From: Candidatus Kapaibacterium sp.
Lineage (GTDB): Bacteria; Bacteroidota; Ignavibacteria; Kapaibacteriales; Kapaibacteriaceae
Assembly (NCBI GenBank): GCA_018882585.1
Contig: VFFB01000018.1
Location: 1-33,006, forward strand
Reading direction: 5' to 3'
Length of the DNA stretch: 33,006 nucleotides
How positions within the stretch are numbered: the stretch's first letter is position 1; every line of letters begins with the position of its first letter. Shown piece by piece: positions 20,730 through 29,129 of the stretch. The position numbers and the translations under genes were made by a program. The notes under the pieces were generated by a model, which saw nothing but the letters and a program-made list of their open reading frames with translations, searched no databases and was not told the origin of the DNA.

Positions 20730-23536
20730 GGCGTCGGCTCGGACTTCCGTGTACGTCGCGACGCCGCGGAGCGGCGTCTTTCGCCTGTTCCCGCTGCAAG
20801 CTGCCGCTGCCAGAAGGCCGGCATTGAGGGTAGCAACCGCTCCATGGAACTGCGCTGCCATGCCGATGCGCTGCGATACCACGACGTGATGGCCTTGACG
20901 TCGGCCTTTGATGTGTCGGCCGCGGCAAGCAGGCGCAGTCCGCTTGTGATGATGCGTCGGTCGAGGCGGCCGCGCCACCAGCTTACAAGGTCGGACGCCT
21001 TGCGGCGGCTGCCGCGGTTCAGTCCCTCGATGGCCGCAAATCGTACCATCTGATCATCGTCGAGCAATGCCTCGCGCAGTAGTGCGAACGCCGGTGCACC
21101 TCCAAGCGAACCCACGGCAAAGGCACTGCGTGCGCGTACGTAGGCATGGGTATCACGAAGGGCCTCGACAAAGAACGGCAGGGCCGAGGCGTTGCCGATC
21201 TCCTGCAGGGCATGAATGGCGTTGCGACGCTGCTGCCAGCGACTGCCGGTGGTCAGGGCTCCGATGGCCGGGATCAGCACCGTGTCCATGACCTTGCCCG
21301 CAAGCGTGAGTACGGTGCTCTGCGTCACGGTAGACTTGCTGGACATGCTGTCGCTCAGGAGTTGTCGCACGGCAGTGGGCGAGGCTGCATAGATCTGCGG
21401 GATCACCTCTTCAAGGGCAAGACGCTCACGTGGCATCTGCGTGCCAAGGTAGGCCGCAAGACCCGGCAGTGCCGACGCCCCCATGGCAGCGAGCTTTGTT
21501 CGGGCCGGTTTGACGTTCGACTGGTATCGCAGTGGTGCAGCAGATGCCTGGACCATCAGACTGTCGACGCTGGAGCGAAGAGGCTCCGACACGGTCGTCG
21601 GCGCAGTGGTCTGCGCAGGCGTTTCGCCAGCAGCTGTCGCCGTAAGCTCGAGATCGGCGAAGACGCCATAGGTTGATTTCAGACTGACCGATGCATTGCG
21701 CGTCGTGCTTCCGTACGTGTCTGTACCTGCTGCATCCACGAACAGACCGATCATGCCGTATCCGCGTCGGTAGTCCGAAAAGCCCATGGTGTTTTGTGTG
21801 TTCGACGCAACGTAGGCGTCGTTGCCTGCGGCGTCGACCAAGATGCTGACGGCATTGGCATTGCCGCCGCCAAGCGAGAGCGACTCGCATGTATAGCTGT
21901 CGTTGCCGGCTTCGTCGATCAGCGTTCCCGTGGCAACGTCGTGTCCGCAGCCCTGGCTGACACCGTGCGACACGTAGACGTCATCACCGGCACGGTCTCG
22001 CAGTGCCCCCCAGGCAAAATGGACACCGGAGCCCTGGGCGTACTGATAGGCCTGATAGCGGTCTTCGCCGTCATCGTCGATCAACGCACCAAGGCCATAC
22101 CAATACGCCGTGCCCTGACCGTAGATGTCGGTCGAGTACTGATCGTTACCGCCATGGTCCAGCAATAGTCCGATACCGCCCGAGGCGATCGGGCGTATGC
22201 CAAGGGCTGCGCCCTGCGTAAAGGTGACGTGATGCGCCTCGTACCGCAGCACATCCACGTAGGGGCTGATGGCCAGGTAGGTGTCATTGCCGGAGCGATC
22301 CGACAGGATGCCTACGCCCCGCGTGCCACCGAATCCTTGTGCCTGCGCATGCGACCGATACAGGTCAAAGCCGCCGTCGTCAAGCAGCAGGCCAAGACCA
22401 AAGATGCCACAGCCCTGCGTGTTTTGTCCACCAAGGTAGGAGTCATTACCGGCAAGGTCATGCACGATGCCCACACCAAAGATGCCGCAGCCCAGCGACT
22501 GATCGTCGGCTCTGTAGGTGTCGTTACCGTTACGGTCGATCACGATGCCGATGCCGCCAAGGCCCGAGCCAAGATCATAGTCCGAGGCCAGATAGGCATC
22601 GTCGCCATCAAAGTCGACGATGCAGCGCACACCATACGCAAGTGCTGTGTCCTTTTCCGTATCGGATAGCTGATATGTGTCGTTCCCACCGATGTCGACG
22701 ATCAGCAGGAAGGTGCCCGTATACGTATCGTTACCGCTGCCGCCAAGTGCCACGCGTCCTGCAGGTGTATGCAGGATAACAGTCTTGACGCTGTCACGCA
22801 GGACATCGCTTGCACGATCAAACTGTGCAACGTACTCCAGCAGCTCCTGATACAGCGACCATCCATGTTGGTAAACCGACGTCATCGAACGCGGGTTTGC
22901 CTTGTTCATGAAGGCTCGCGTTCGCTCTTGCGACCGCACCTCGTCGTCGTGAAGCTGCCAGAGTGAAGCCGTTTCCGACTCGGTGCTGTTCATCCACAGT
23001 GAATCACACATGTCTACCAGCAGCCGCTGCGAAAGGAATCCCGTGCGTGCCGCCTTTGTCGAGTCGGCGGCAATCAGACAGGCAGCGATGTAGCGCTTCA
23101 GGAAGGTAGCTCCAATGAAGCCTGCAGCGCGCTCGGGATCTGTACCCAGCCGTCCGGCAAGTTCATTCGCCGTCATCGTCAGCTCGTAGCGGTGACGCCG
23201 GAACTCGCCCAGCCCCATCCGCGACATGCTCCATGCGACAATGCTGTCCATGGCATCGGACTTGCGACCGGCTGCATGACCTCGTATCGATTCAAGTTCA
23301 TCAAAGGGGCGAAGCGGGTCCGAAAACGAGATGTCGTGCACGGGCAGTCGATGCACGTCCGCGGGCAACAGGTCCGGCGGCATGGCCAGATCCTGTCGGC
23401 TCATCCCAAGGGCGAACAGCGCGGAATCAACGGCCCGCACGGCCACGGTAGGCCACGACCACTGTGCGGTGGCCGTTCCAAGCGACAGAAGCGTTGCAAC
23501 GGCAAGAACGACGGGAACGCGGATATGTGGGTGCAT
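20726..23536 (-). CDS. Secreted GND-x-Tyr repeat protein with C-terminal HEAT repeats
   Basis: 936 residues; I do not recognise a characterised homologue. A signal peptide (about residues 1-25, ending TATAQ) sends it across the inner membrane. Residues about 26-260 are helical and of unknown fold. Residues about 264-612 hold 13 copies of a motif DxxGNDxY (variants GDDAY, GFDLY, GEDRY, GTDTY), spaced roughly 22-45 residues and mostly near 30, with linking QGxGxxGxGxLxD strands; this looks like a beta-solenoid with possible metal-binding acidic turns. Residues about 660-880 are HEAT-like helical repeats (RRNAIHALQEIGNASALPFF, VRARSAFAVGSLGGAPAFA, VRFAAIEGLNRGS). A basic tail closes the protein. 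It begins 5 nt after the TPR gene and overlaps rqcH, so the three are cotranscribed. Role unknown; surface scaffold or binding protein is a guess. Confidence 0.85.
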   Translation of the reverse strand: MHPHIRVPVVLAVATLLSLGTATAQWSWPTVAVRAVDSALFALGMSRQDLAMPPDLLPADVHRLPVHDISFSDPLRPFDELESIRGHAAGRKSDAMDSIVAWSMSRMGLGEFRRHRYELTMTANELAGRLGTDPERAAGFIGATFLKRYIAACLIAADSTKAARTGFLSQRLLVDMCDSLWMNSTESETASLWQLHDDEVRSQERTRAFMNKANPRSMTSVYQHGWSLYQELLEYVAQFDRASDVLRDSVKTVILHTPAGRVALGGSGNDTYTGTFLLIVDIGGNDTYQLSDTEKDTALAYGVRCIVDFDGDDAYLASDYDLGSGLGGIGIVIDRNGNDTYRADDQSLGCGIFGVGIVHDLAGNDSYLGGQNTQGCGIFGLGLLLDDGGFDLYRSHAQAQGFGGTRGVGILSDRSGNDTYLAISPYVDVLRYEAHHVTFTQGAALGIRPIASGGIGLLLDHGGNDQYSTDIYGQGTAYWYGLGALIDDDGEDRYQAYQYAQGSGVHFAWGALRDRAGDDVYVSHGVSQGCGHDVATGTLIDEAGNDSYTCESLSLGGGNANAVSILVDAAGNDAYVASNTQNTMGFSDYRRGYGMIGLFVDAAGTDTYGSTTRNASVSLKSTYGVFADLELTATAAGETPAQTTAPTTVSEPLRSSVDSLMVQASAAPLRYQSNVKPARTKLAAMGASALPGLAAYLGTQMPRERLALEEVIPQIYAASPTAVRQLLSDSMSSKSTVTQSTVLTLAGKVMDTVLIPAIGALTTGSRWQQRRNAIHALQEIGNASALPFFVEALRDTHAYVRARSAFAVGSLGGAPAFALLREALLDDDQMVRFAAIEGLNRGSRRKASDLVSWWRGRLDRRIITSGLRLLAAADTSKADVKAITSWYRSASAWQRSSMERLLPSMPAFWQRQLAAGTGERRRSAASRRTRKSEPTP
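21700..22745 (-). repeat. Region encoding about 13 GND-x-Tyr protein repeats
   Basis: Degenerate at DNA level but clear in protein: D-x-x-G-N-D-x-Y recurs at a period near 30 residues (about 90 bp). The divergence between copies shows an old expansion. Boundaries are approximate. Confidence 0.75.
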
Positions 23537-23541
23537 GGGGG

Positions 23542-24861
23542 TTACTTCATCATCGTGCGAAGTTCATCGGCAAGAGCGGGGCTCGACGTATGCAACTGTT
23601 CGATGATAGCCATCGCTTCCTGCTTGCGACCAGTGCGGATGTAGACGCGGCCGATACCTGCCGTGATGTTATCGTCGGTGCTGAATCGCTCACGTTGTGA
23701 CATCAGATAGGCCAGGCATTCATCGAGTCGCATTGCCGCAAAGAGCGTATTGGCAAGTTCGGTGTGCAGCATGGCGACGGTATCGTCGAGTGCGATGGCC
23801 TGACGATGGGCCGCGAGGGCATCGTCGACGCGGCCCTGAGACCGGTACGAGATGCCGATGGCATTGTATGCACGCGGAGCAAGAATGCTGTTCATGACCG
23901 CACAGCGCCGAAGGGCGACGACGGCATCCTCTGAAAACCCGGCATGATCAAGGGCCAACCCCAGATTGAAGTAGGCTTCGCTGAAGTTCGGCCGGAGTTT
24001 TATGGCCTGGCGAAGCGCCTTGATGGCCGAGTCGGATTTGCCCGCAAGATCGAGTGCCGAGCCAAAATTGTACCAGCCGTCGGCATCGTCGGGATATCGT
24101 GCGACGTACGGACGCATGACGTCGACTGCCTCGCGATGCCGGCTCCGGGCGCCCAGTGCTGCGGCGAGTGTCTTGTATGTCGCTGCGCTGCCAGGATCGG
24201 CGGCAAGTGCGGCGCGATACCGATCGATCGCTTCATCCCATTGTTGCAGGTCCTGGTGCACGTCGCCCAGCGTCGTCAGCAGGCGCGCATCATTCGGTCG
24301 TTGGTCCACGGCCTGCGCATACAAGTCGGCCGCTTCCTGCAGTCTGCCAATTGTGCGGTAGCACATGGCAAGCATGACGATGACCTGTACGTCGCCAGGT
24401 CGACGAAAGGCCTGATCTTCGAGAGGGTCGATCGCTTCCTCGAAACGCTTCAGCGTCATTAGTGTCTGCGCAAGGCGCATTGCGAACTCTGGCCGCGATG
24501 GAAAACGTCGGCGCGCCTCGTCAAGCACCAGCAACGCAGAGTCGTGCTCGTTCATGCGCAGCAGCGACTCGGCGTGTACGGACCATGCCTGGGGGATGTC
24601 CGGCTGTTGTGCCCGTGCCGTGGCGCTTGCTGATCGCGCTTCGGGATAGCGTTGCAATTCGATGAAGGCCACGCTGCGCGCCAGCAGCACTTGGATGTCG
24701 CGGGGCTGGCGCTTGACAAGAGGGTCGGTGATGGCAATGACGTCGCGCCAGCGACGCTCGGCCGCCGCCTTGGCGGCGCGCTCCATCGGCGTTGGTTGCT
24801 GGGCAAGAACCGTTGTGACGGCGAGGAACAACCAGATGATGATCCAGATTCGGCGTTGCAT
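23542..24861 (-). CDS. Secreted/periplasmic TPR-repeat protein
   Basis: 439 residues. An N-terminal signal peptide (IWIIIWLFLAVTTVLAQ) is followed almost wholly by tetratricopeptide repeats, about ten of them, with the usual pattern W/L-G-Y-A-F-A-P: for example TYKTLAAALGARSRHREAVD, WYNFGSALDLAGKSDSAIKA, AYFNLGLALDHAGFSEDAVV and AYNAIGISYRSQGRVDDALA. TPR solenoids hold protein partners. It lies between ribD (8 nt gap) and the GND-repeat gene (5 nt gap), and both this protein and that one carry export signals, so they may work together at the cell envelope. No enzymatic domain is visible. Confidence 0.9.
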   Translation of the reverse strand: MQRRIWIIIWLFLAVTTVLAQQPTPMERAAKAAAERRWRDVIAITDPLVKRQPRDIQVLLARSVAFIELQRYPEARSASATARAQQPDIPQAWSVHAESLLRMNEHDSALLVLDEARRRFPSRPEFAMRLAQTLMTLKRFEEAIDPLEDQAFRRPGDVQVIVMLAMCYRTIGRLQEAADLYAQAVDQRPNDARLLTTLGDVHQDLQQWDEAIDRYRAALAADPGSAATYKTLAAALGARSRHREAVDVMRPYVARYPDDADGWYNFGSALDLAGKSDSAIKALRQAIKLRPNFSEAYFNLGLALDHAGFSEDAVVALRRCAVMNSILAPRAYNAIGISYRSQGRVDDALAAHRQAIALDDTVAMLHTELANTLFAAMRLDECLAYLMSQRERFSTDDNITAGIGRVYIRTGRKQEAMAIIEQLHTSSPALADELRTMMK

Positions 24862-24869
24862 TGGCAGGT

Positions 24870-25961
24870 TCAGGGCATGACGGGCAGCAGTGTCGTGTGA
24901 ACGTCTCCGTCCACATAATCAAGCGAATGTACGACCCACGTCGATGCCGTCGACGGATGGTCTGGCCGAAGCATGTTCCACCGAAGTCCGTCGCCCAGCA
25001 GGATCGGAGCCGTGTGCAGACGCAGTTCGTGGATGGCGTTGTTAGCCAGCAGCGACGTCAGGACGGTCGGGCCGGCCTCGACAAGGAGCATCGTGACAGA
25101 GAACTGCGTGGCACAGACGTCAAGTGCATCGGCGATGCTGAGTCGTCCGTTGACGCTTGGTATGCCAATGACGCTGCAGCCACGATCGCGCAGTGCCTGG
25201 GCGGCATCGCTGTCGTTGACGTCGGCAGCGCATAGGATCACAACGGGGGACACGGCCGTCGAAGCGACAAGTGCACCGTCGATCGGAGTACGCAACTGCG
25301 TGTCAAGAACGATGCGCATCGGCGAACGACCATCGACATGGCGAACGGTGAACAGCGGATCGTCGGCAAGCACCGTACCTACGCCTGTGAGCACGGCGTC
25401 GACTTCGCCGCGCAGGGCATGCACCACGTGGCGGCTGGCCTGCGAGGTGATCCATTTCGAGGCCCCGTTCCACGTGGCCATGCAACCGTCGAGCGATTGG
25501 CCGATCTTGGCCATCACCCATGGTCTGCGATGCGTCATCCAGTGGGCAAAGCCTCGGTTCAACCACAGGCATTCGTGGGCAAGCACATCGGTGACGACGC
25601 TGATGCCTGCCTCTCGAAGTGCTGCAATGCCCCTTCCCGACACCATGGGATTCGGGTCGGACATTCCAACAACAACATTGCGAATGCCCGAGGCGATGAT
25701 GGCATTGGTGCAGGGGGGCGTCTTGCCCTGATGGGCACATGGCTCCAGCGTGACGTACATCGTTGCATCGGCAGGGACGGTGTCGAGACCGGCAAGGGCA
25801 GCCACCTCGGCATGGGGTCCACCGAACACTGCATGCCATCCTTCGGCAATGATGTGATCATTGTGAACGATCACGCATCCTACCCGAGGGTTCGGTGCGA
25901 CGTGTCCGGTGCCGCGAGATGCCAGCTCCAGGGCACGACGCATGTACGGTTCGTGATTCAT
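24870..25961 (-). CDS. ribD: Bifunctional riboflavin biosynthesis deaminase/reductase
   Basis: Deaminates and then reduces the pyrimidine intermediate of riboflavin synthesis in the cytoplasm. ATG 25961 is chosen (363 residues) because it overlaps the upstream lipoprotein stop as ATGA; a start 15 nt earlier is possible. The deaminase domain has the zinc-binding HAE (His50, Glu52) in GGPHAEVAAL, and Cys75 and Cys84 in EPCAHQGKTPPC. The reductase domain follows (PWVMAKIGQSLDGCMA, then WITSQASRHVVHALR and DAVLTGVGTVLADDPLFTVR). The rest of the rib pathway is not in the window and no FMN riboswitch is seen; the gene is inside an operon led by a purine nucleoside phosphorylase. Confidence 0.96.
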   Translation of the reverse strand: MNHEPYMRRALELASRGTGHVAPNPRVGCVIVHNDHIIAEGWHAVFGGPHAEVAALAGLDTVPADATMYVTLEPCAHQGKTPPCTNAIIASGIRNVVVGMSDPNPMVSGRGIAALREAGISVVTDVLAHECLWLNRGFAHWMTHRRPWVMAKIGQSLDGCMATWNGASKWITSQASRHVVHALRGEVDAVLTGVGTVLADDPLFTVRHVDGRSPMRIVLDTQLRTPIDGALVASTAVSPVVILCAADVNDSDAAQALRDRGCSVIGIPSVNGRLSIADALDVCATQFSVTMLLVEAGPTVLTSLLANNAIHELRLHTAPILLGDGLRWNMLRPDHPSTASTWVVHSLDYVDGDVHTTLLPVMP

Positions 25962-26770
25962 GGTTGCGGTGGCCATTGCACGTCCAATGTCGAACGATAG
26001 GGGAACGGAATGGCCGGAATCAGGATCTCTGCGGTGTACGTGCCCTTAGGGACCGTCGTGCCGGACGAGGTCTGGCCGTTCCAGATGCGCGACACGGTTG
26101 CGACGTCGCCACGCTCCTGCGGTTGGACGGATGTGATCATGGTCAGGAAGGCCATGCCGCTGCCTGAATTCCACACCTCGGTACCCGAGGCATTGAACAC
26201 GGTCACGCGCACATCTTCCGAGCTGGGCAGGTATTCCTGCTCCGGAAGCCATACGCGCTGCACGTGGGCACCTAGTTCGATCCCGCCATCATCCGTGACG
26301 TGTTGAAAGGGGCTCAGTTCGACCGCAGAGGGATCGATCATGGTGACGGCCTGTGGAAAGACGACGTGGTCCGACGCCGTAACAACCGAGACGTCCACCC
26401 ACGGACTGGCGAACTCGGTAGCAGACGCAACAGATATGATCGCTTCGCCGATCAACGTCACTGCCGAACTGTCGGACGGTACTGCCTTGCGTGTCAGCTG
26501 AAAGTCGACCGTATCGCTGTAGAAGCCTTGAGCGGCGCCGACGGCGGCATAGACCGTTCGGATGACAGGATCGGACGTACGAAGGGTTGGCAAGGTGGCA
26601 AACGACAGTCGCAGGGTCGTGTCAGACAGACGCATGCCCCGAACGGCAAACACGGGCTCGCCAAGGCGGATGCCACGAACGTCATAGGTACTCGAAAAAC
26701 CGCGGTGACAGCCGCCGGCCAGGAGGCCTGCCTGCAGCACCACGAGCAGGATAAGCATGGTGCGATTCAT
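25958..26770 (-). CDS. Putative lipoprotein with FlgD-like Ig fold
   Basis: 270 residues of unknown function. Signal peptide with a lipobox ending LLAGGC, lipid-modified Cys21 expected, so it should be anchored to a membrane after LspA cleavage. The C-terminal 70 residues contain VSRIWNGQTSSGTTVPKGTY, matching the W-x-G-x(4-6)-G-x-x-V-x-x-G-x-Y pattern of FlgD-like Ig domains often found in secreted proteins of this group. The middle is beta-rich. The start overlaps the phosphorylase stop as ATGA and the stop overlaps ribD as ATGA, so translation is coupled. Lipoprotein prediction is firm; any role is open. Confidence 0.8.
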   Translation of the reverse strand: MNRTMLILLVVLQAGLLAGGCHRGFSSTYDVRGIRLGEPVFAVRGMRLSDTTLRLSFATLPTLRTSDPVIRTVYAAVGAAQGFYSDTVDFQLTRKAVPSDSSAVTLIGEAIISVASATEFASPWVDVSVVTASDHVVFPQAVTMIDPSAVELSPFQHVTDDGGIELGAHVQRVWLPEQEYLPSSEDVRVTVFNASGTEVWNSGSGMAFLTMITSVQPQERGDVATVSRIWNGQTSSGTTVPKGTYTAEILIPAIPFPYRSTLDVQWPPQP

Positions 26771-27570
26771 GAACGCAAAGATAGGTCCGTACGGGCGGCC
26801 ACGGCCTGCGTAATCACCTGTGACATTCGATCCGTGGCACGGCTTGCTGCATCGAGTACTTCCGCGTGTGATACCGAAACCACGGACGTATCCGTAAGCG
26901 TGTTGGTGATCATCGAACAGACGAGCGTTCGCATCCCGCGGGCGACGGCGCGCTTCAGCTCGACGGCCGTCGACATGCCCACGGCATCGGCACCAAGGGC
27001 ACGCAGCATGCGTATCTCGGCCCGCGTCTCGTAGGATGGTCCAACAACCTGTACGTACGTGCCAGACCGGACGGGAAGGGCGGTGCCAGCGCAGCGTTCC
27101 AACGTGGCAAGCAACCAGGGCACGTCCGGGGACGGACGCAGCGGCGACGCGTGGTCAGACCGTCGAAATGTCATGTCGATGATCTCGGCCGGCAGCAGCA
27201 CGTCGCCCACGCCAAGAGTTGTTGCAAGACCACCCGTGGCATTGGTCAGGATCAGCGAGTCGGTACCGATGTCGGCAAACAGGTCCACCAATGCCGTGAC
27301 CTGCGCAAGCGTACTGCCCTCGTACAAGTGCAGACGTCCCGTAGCAATAAGCACGTCTACGCCGGCAATGCTGCATTCGACAAGGCTCCTGCCATGTCCT
27401 TCGACCGATGGAAGTGGCAGACCGGGAATGCCATCCATTGGGTGTTCTGCTAGGACCGTGACGCCGGCCAGCGCGCGCATGATGCCCGAACCGGCCACGA
27501 TGGCAATGCCTGGCCGACGCTTGAGTCGACCCTGAAGATGCTCGGCAGCCATCGTGTTGGACATGGTCAT
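26767..27570 (-). CDS. Purine nucleoside phosphorylase (trimeric type)
   Basis: Phosphorolysis of inosine/guanosine in purine salvage. ATG 27570 gives 267 residues, normal for the trimeric PNP/MTAP family. Motifs: AIVAGSGI near residues 23-30 (phosphate site), GRLHLYEG (His and Tyr of the ribose/phosphate site), LTNATGGL, and the signature GPSYETRAEIRMLRALGADA followed by VGMSTAVE. The base-contacting Asn lies in MITNTLTD. An in-frame TTG two codons upstream lies inside the promoter motif and is not favoured. Exact TAGGTTTG ends only 3 nt before the ATG, predicting a leaderless mRNA. It heads the six-gene minus-strand run ending in rqcH. Confidence 0.93.
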   Translation of the reverse strand: MTMSNTMAAEHLQGRLKRRPGIAIVAGSGIMRALAGVTVLAEHPMDGIPGLPLPSVEGHGRSLVECSIAGVDVLIATGRLHLYEGSTLAQVTALVDLFADIGTDSLILTNATGGLATTLGVGDVLLPAEIIDMTFRRSDHASPLRPSPDVPWLLATLERCAGTALPVRSGTYVQVVGPSYETRAEIRMLRALGADAVGMSTAVELKRAVARGMRTLVCSMITNTLTDTSVVSVSHAEVLDAASRATDRMSQVITQAVAARTDLSLRS

Positions 27571-27573
27571 GTG

Positions 27574-27581
27574 CAAACCTA
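27574..27581 (-). promoter_or_regulatory. Bacteroidota-type -7 element for the phosphorylase operon (TAGGTTTG)
   Basis: Exact TAnnTTTG on the minus strand, followed by CAC and then ATG: the shortest spacing of the five leaderless candidates here. Confidence 0.55.
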
Positions 27582-27623
27582 GGAAGCGCCGACCAAGGAA
27601 CGACGGTGGCCACGTTGATATGC

Positions 27624-27631
27624 TATCTTTG
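27624..27631 (+). promoter_or_regulatory. Bacteroidota-type -7 element for yicC-gmk (TATCTTTG)
   Basis: Exact TAnnTTTG followed by CCGC and the yicC ATG. The same TATCTTTGCC string precedes murI. No clear TTG -33 element is seen. Confidence 0.6.
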
Positions 27632-27635
27632 CCGC

Positions 27636-28511
27636 ATGATCAAAAGCATGACGGGCTACGGACGCTTCGAGGGCATGGTCCTTGGCAAGCTATGTACGGT
27701 GGAAACGCGCTGCGTCAATGGACGCTATCTGGACGTCTCGGCAAAGATGCCCAAGGACTGGTCCGACAAGGAATTGCTAGTTCGCGAACTGGTCCGCGAA
27801 TACGTCTCGCGCGGCTCACTGTCGGTTTACATCCGCGTGGACGAGACGGTCGCTGCCGCCGATGTCCGCCTGAATGCCGACGCCGCCCGGTCGTACGTTT
27901 CGGCATTGCGAGCACTGCAGCAGGACCTTGGTATCGGTGGCGAGTTGACTCTTGACCATTTGGTTGCCTATCCCGGCATGTTTCAGCCGTCGGCGGCTGT
28001 GGCCGAACAGGCCGACTGCTGGCCTGAGCTGCGCATCGCCATTTCTGGTGCGCTTGAAGCCTTGAACGCCATGCGTGCCAAAGAGGGCGCGCAACTTGCG
28101 CTTGACTTCCTGGCGCGGCTGGACGGTATCGAATCCATGTTGGAACAGATCGAAGCACGGTCGCAGGCTCGCATTCCGGCAGAGCGCGAGCGCCTGCGTG
28201 AACGCGTCCGCCAGCTGATGGACGACGGCATCGTCGACGAACAGCGACTGCAGCTCGAGATCGTCCTCCTTGCCGAACGGCTCGACGTGGCCGAGGAATG
28301 CGTCCGCCTTCGCTCCCACCTGAAATTCTTCCGCGAGAACCTGGCCGAAGGCGTAGGCATCGGCCGCAAGCTCAACTTCCTGCTGCAGGAGATGAACCGC
28401 GAGGTGAATACCATCGGTTCGAAATCGAACGATGCCGAGATCGCCCGCATGGTGATCGCCTGCAAGGAGGAGCTGGAGCGCATCCGTGAACAGGTACAAA
28501 ACATCGAATGA
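27636..28511 (+). CDS. yicC: YicC/YloC-family endoribonuclease
   Basis: 291 residues, the family's usual length. YicC-type proteins are hexameric endoribonucleases implicated in RNA decay. The N-terminus has the signature MIKSMTGYGRFEG and then TRCVNGRYLDVSAKMP; the C-terminal signature reads GRKLNFLLQEMNREVNTIGS, followed by KSND with conserved acidic residues. ATG 27636 is preceded by TATCTTTG only 4 nt away, so the mRNA should be leaderless. The stop overlaps the gmk start as ATGA; the yicC-gmk pair is common across bacteria. Confidence 0.94.
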   Translation: MIKSMTGYGRFEGMVLGKLCTVETRCVNGRYLDVSAKMPKDWSDKELLVRELVREYVSRGSLSVYIRVDETVAAADVRLNADAARSYVSALRALQQDLGIGGELTLDHLVAYPGMFQPSAAVAEQADCWPELRIAISGALEALNAMRAKEGAQLALDFLARLDGIESMLEQIEARSQARIPAERERLRERVRQLMDDGIVDEQRLQLEIVLLAERLDVAEECVRLRSHLKFFRENLAEGVGIGRKLNFLLQEMNREVNTIGSKSNDAEIARMVIACKEELERIREQVQNIE

Positions 28512-29101
28512 CGAAGCATCTTATCGTGCTGAGTGCGCCCAGCGGCGCGGGAAAGACGACGGTGGCGAAACACCTGTTGGCAACCTTTCCCATCCTGACG
28601 TTCAGCGTGTCGGCCACGACACGTCCCATGCGTCCCGGCGAGGTCAATGGCAAGGACTATGTATTCCTGAGCCGTGATGAGTTCCGCCGACGCATCGAGA
28701 CCGATGATCTTATCGAATACGAGGAGATCTTCGGCAACTATTACGGAACGCTCCGTTCCATGGTCCAGGAATCCATTGCCCGGGGACAGTTCGTTGTCTT
28801 CGATGTGGATGTGAAAGGGGCCCTGTCCTTACAACGGGCGTTTCCTGACGACACCCTCCTGATGTTCGTTGCTCCGCCGGACATGCAGACGCTCGAGACG
28901 CGCCTGCGCAGCCGCAAGACGGAGTCGGAAGAACAGCTTGCCATGCGCCTTGCGCGCGCCGAAATGGAAATGGGTCACCGCGACGATTTTGATGTCGTTC
29001 TGGTGAACCGTGATCTGGCACAGACACTTGATCGTGCCGAGGCCATCGTACGGCAGGTAACCGTGGGCGCTCCGGAGCAATCTTCGCTCTTCGGTTCGTA
29101 G
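28508..29101 (+). CDS. gmk: Guanylate kinase
   Basis: Phosphorylates GMP to GDP with ATP, a purine nucleotide step. 197 residues, full length. The P-loop is [15 protein letters not shown] (residues 9-23). GMP-binding residues lie in [20 protein letters not shown] and [30 protein letters not shown] is the normal C-terminal block. Translation is coupled to yicC by an ATGA overlap. The E1 dehydrogenase gene starts 28 nt downstream with its own promoter motif. Confidence 0.97.
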   Translation: MTKHLIVLSAPSGAGKTTVAKHLLATFPILTFSVSATTRPMRPGEVNGKDYVFLSRDEFRRRIETDDLIEYEEIFGNYYGTLRSMVQESIARGQFVVFDVDVKGALSLQRAFPDDTLLMFVAPPDMQTLETRLRSRKTESEEQLAMRLARAEMEMGHRDDFDVVLVNRDLAQTLDRAEAIVRQVTVGAPEQSSLFGS

Positions 29102-29115
29102 AGTTTGCCGATTCG

Positions 29116-29123
29116 TATTTTTG
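29116..29123 (+). promoter_or_regulatory. Bacteroidota-type -7 element for the E1 dehydrogenase (TATTTTTG)
   Basis: Exact TAnnTTTG followed by CCGACT and the ATG at 29130, predicting a leaderless or near-leaderless mRNA. Located in the 28-nt gap after gmk. Confidence 0.55.
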
Positions 29124-29129
29124 CCGACT

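Noticed and set aside
20730-20978. Longer N-terminus for RqcH
   Set aside because: This part overlaps the coding end of the GND-repeat/HEAT gene in another frame; the NFACT-N homology begins right at GTG 20729, which makes a GTGA overlap.
21700-22745. RTX calcium-binding repeats
   Set aside because: GGND-like strings occur, but the period is near 30 residues and not nine, and the tandem GGxGxDxUx pattern is missing.
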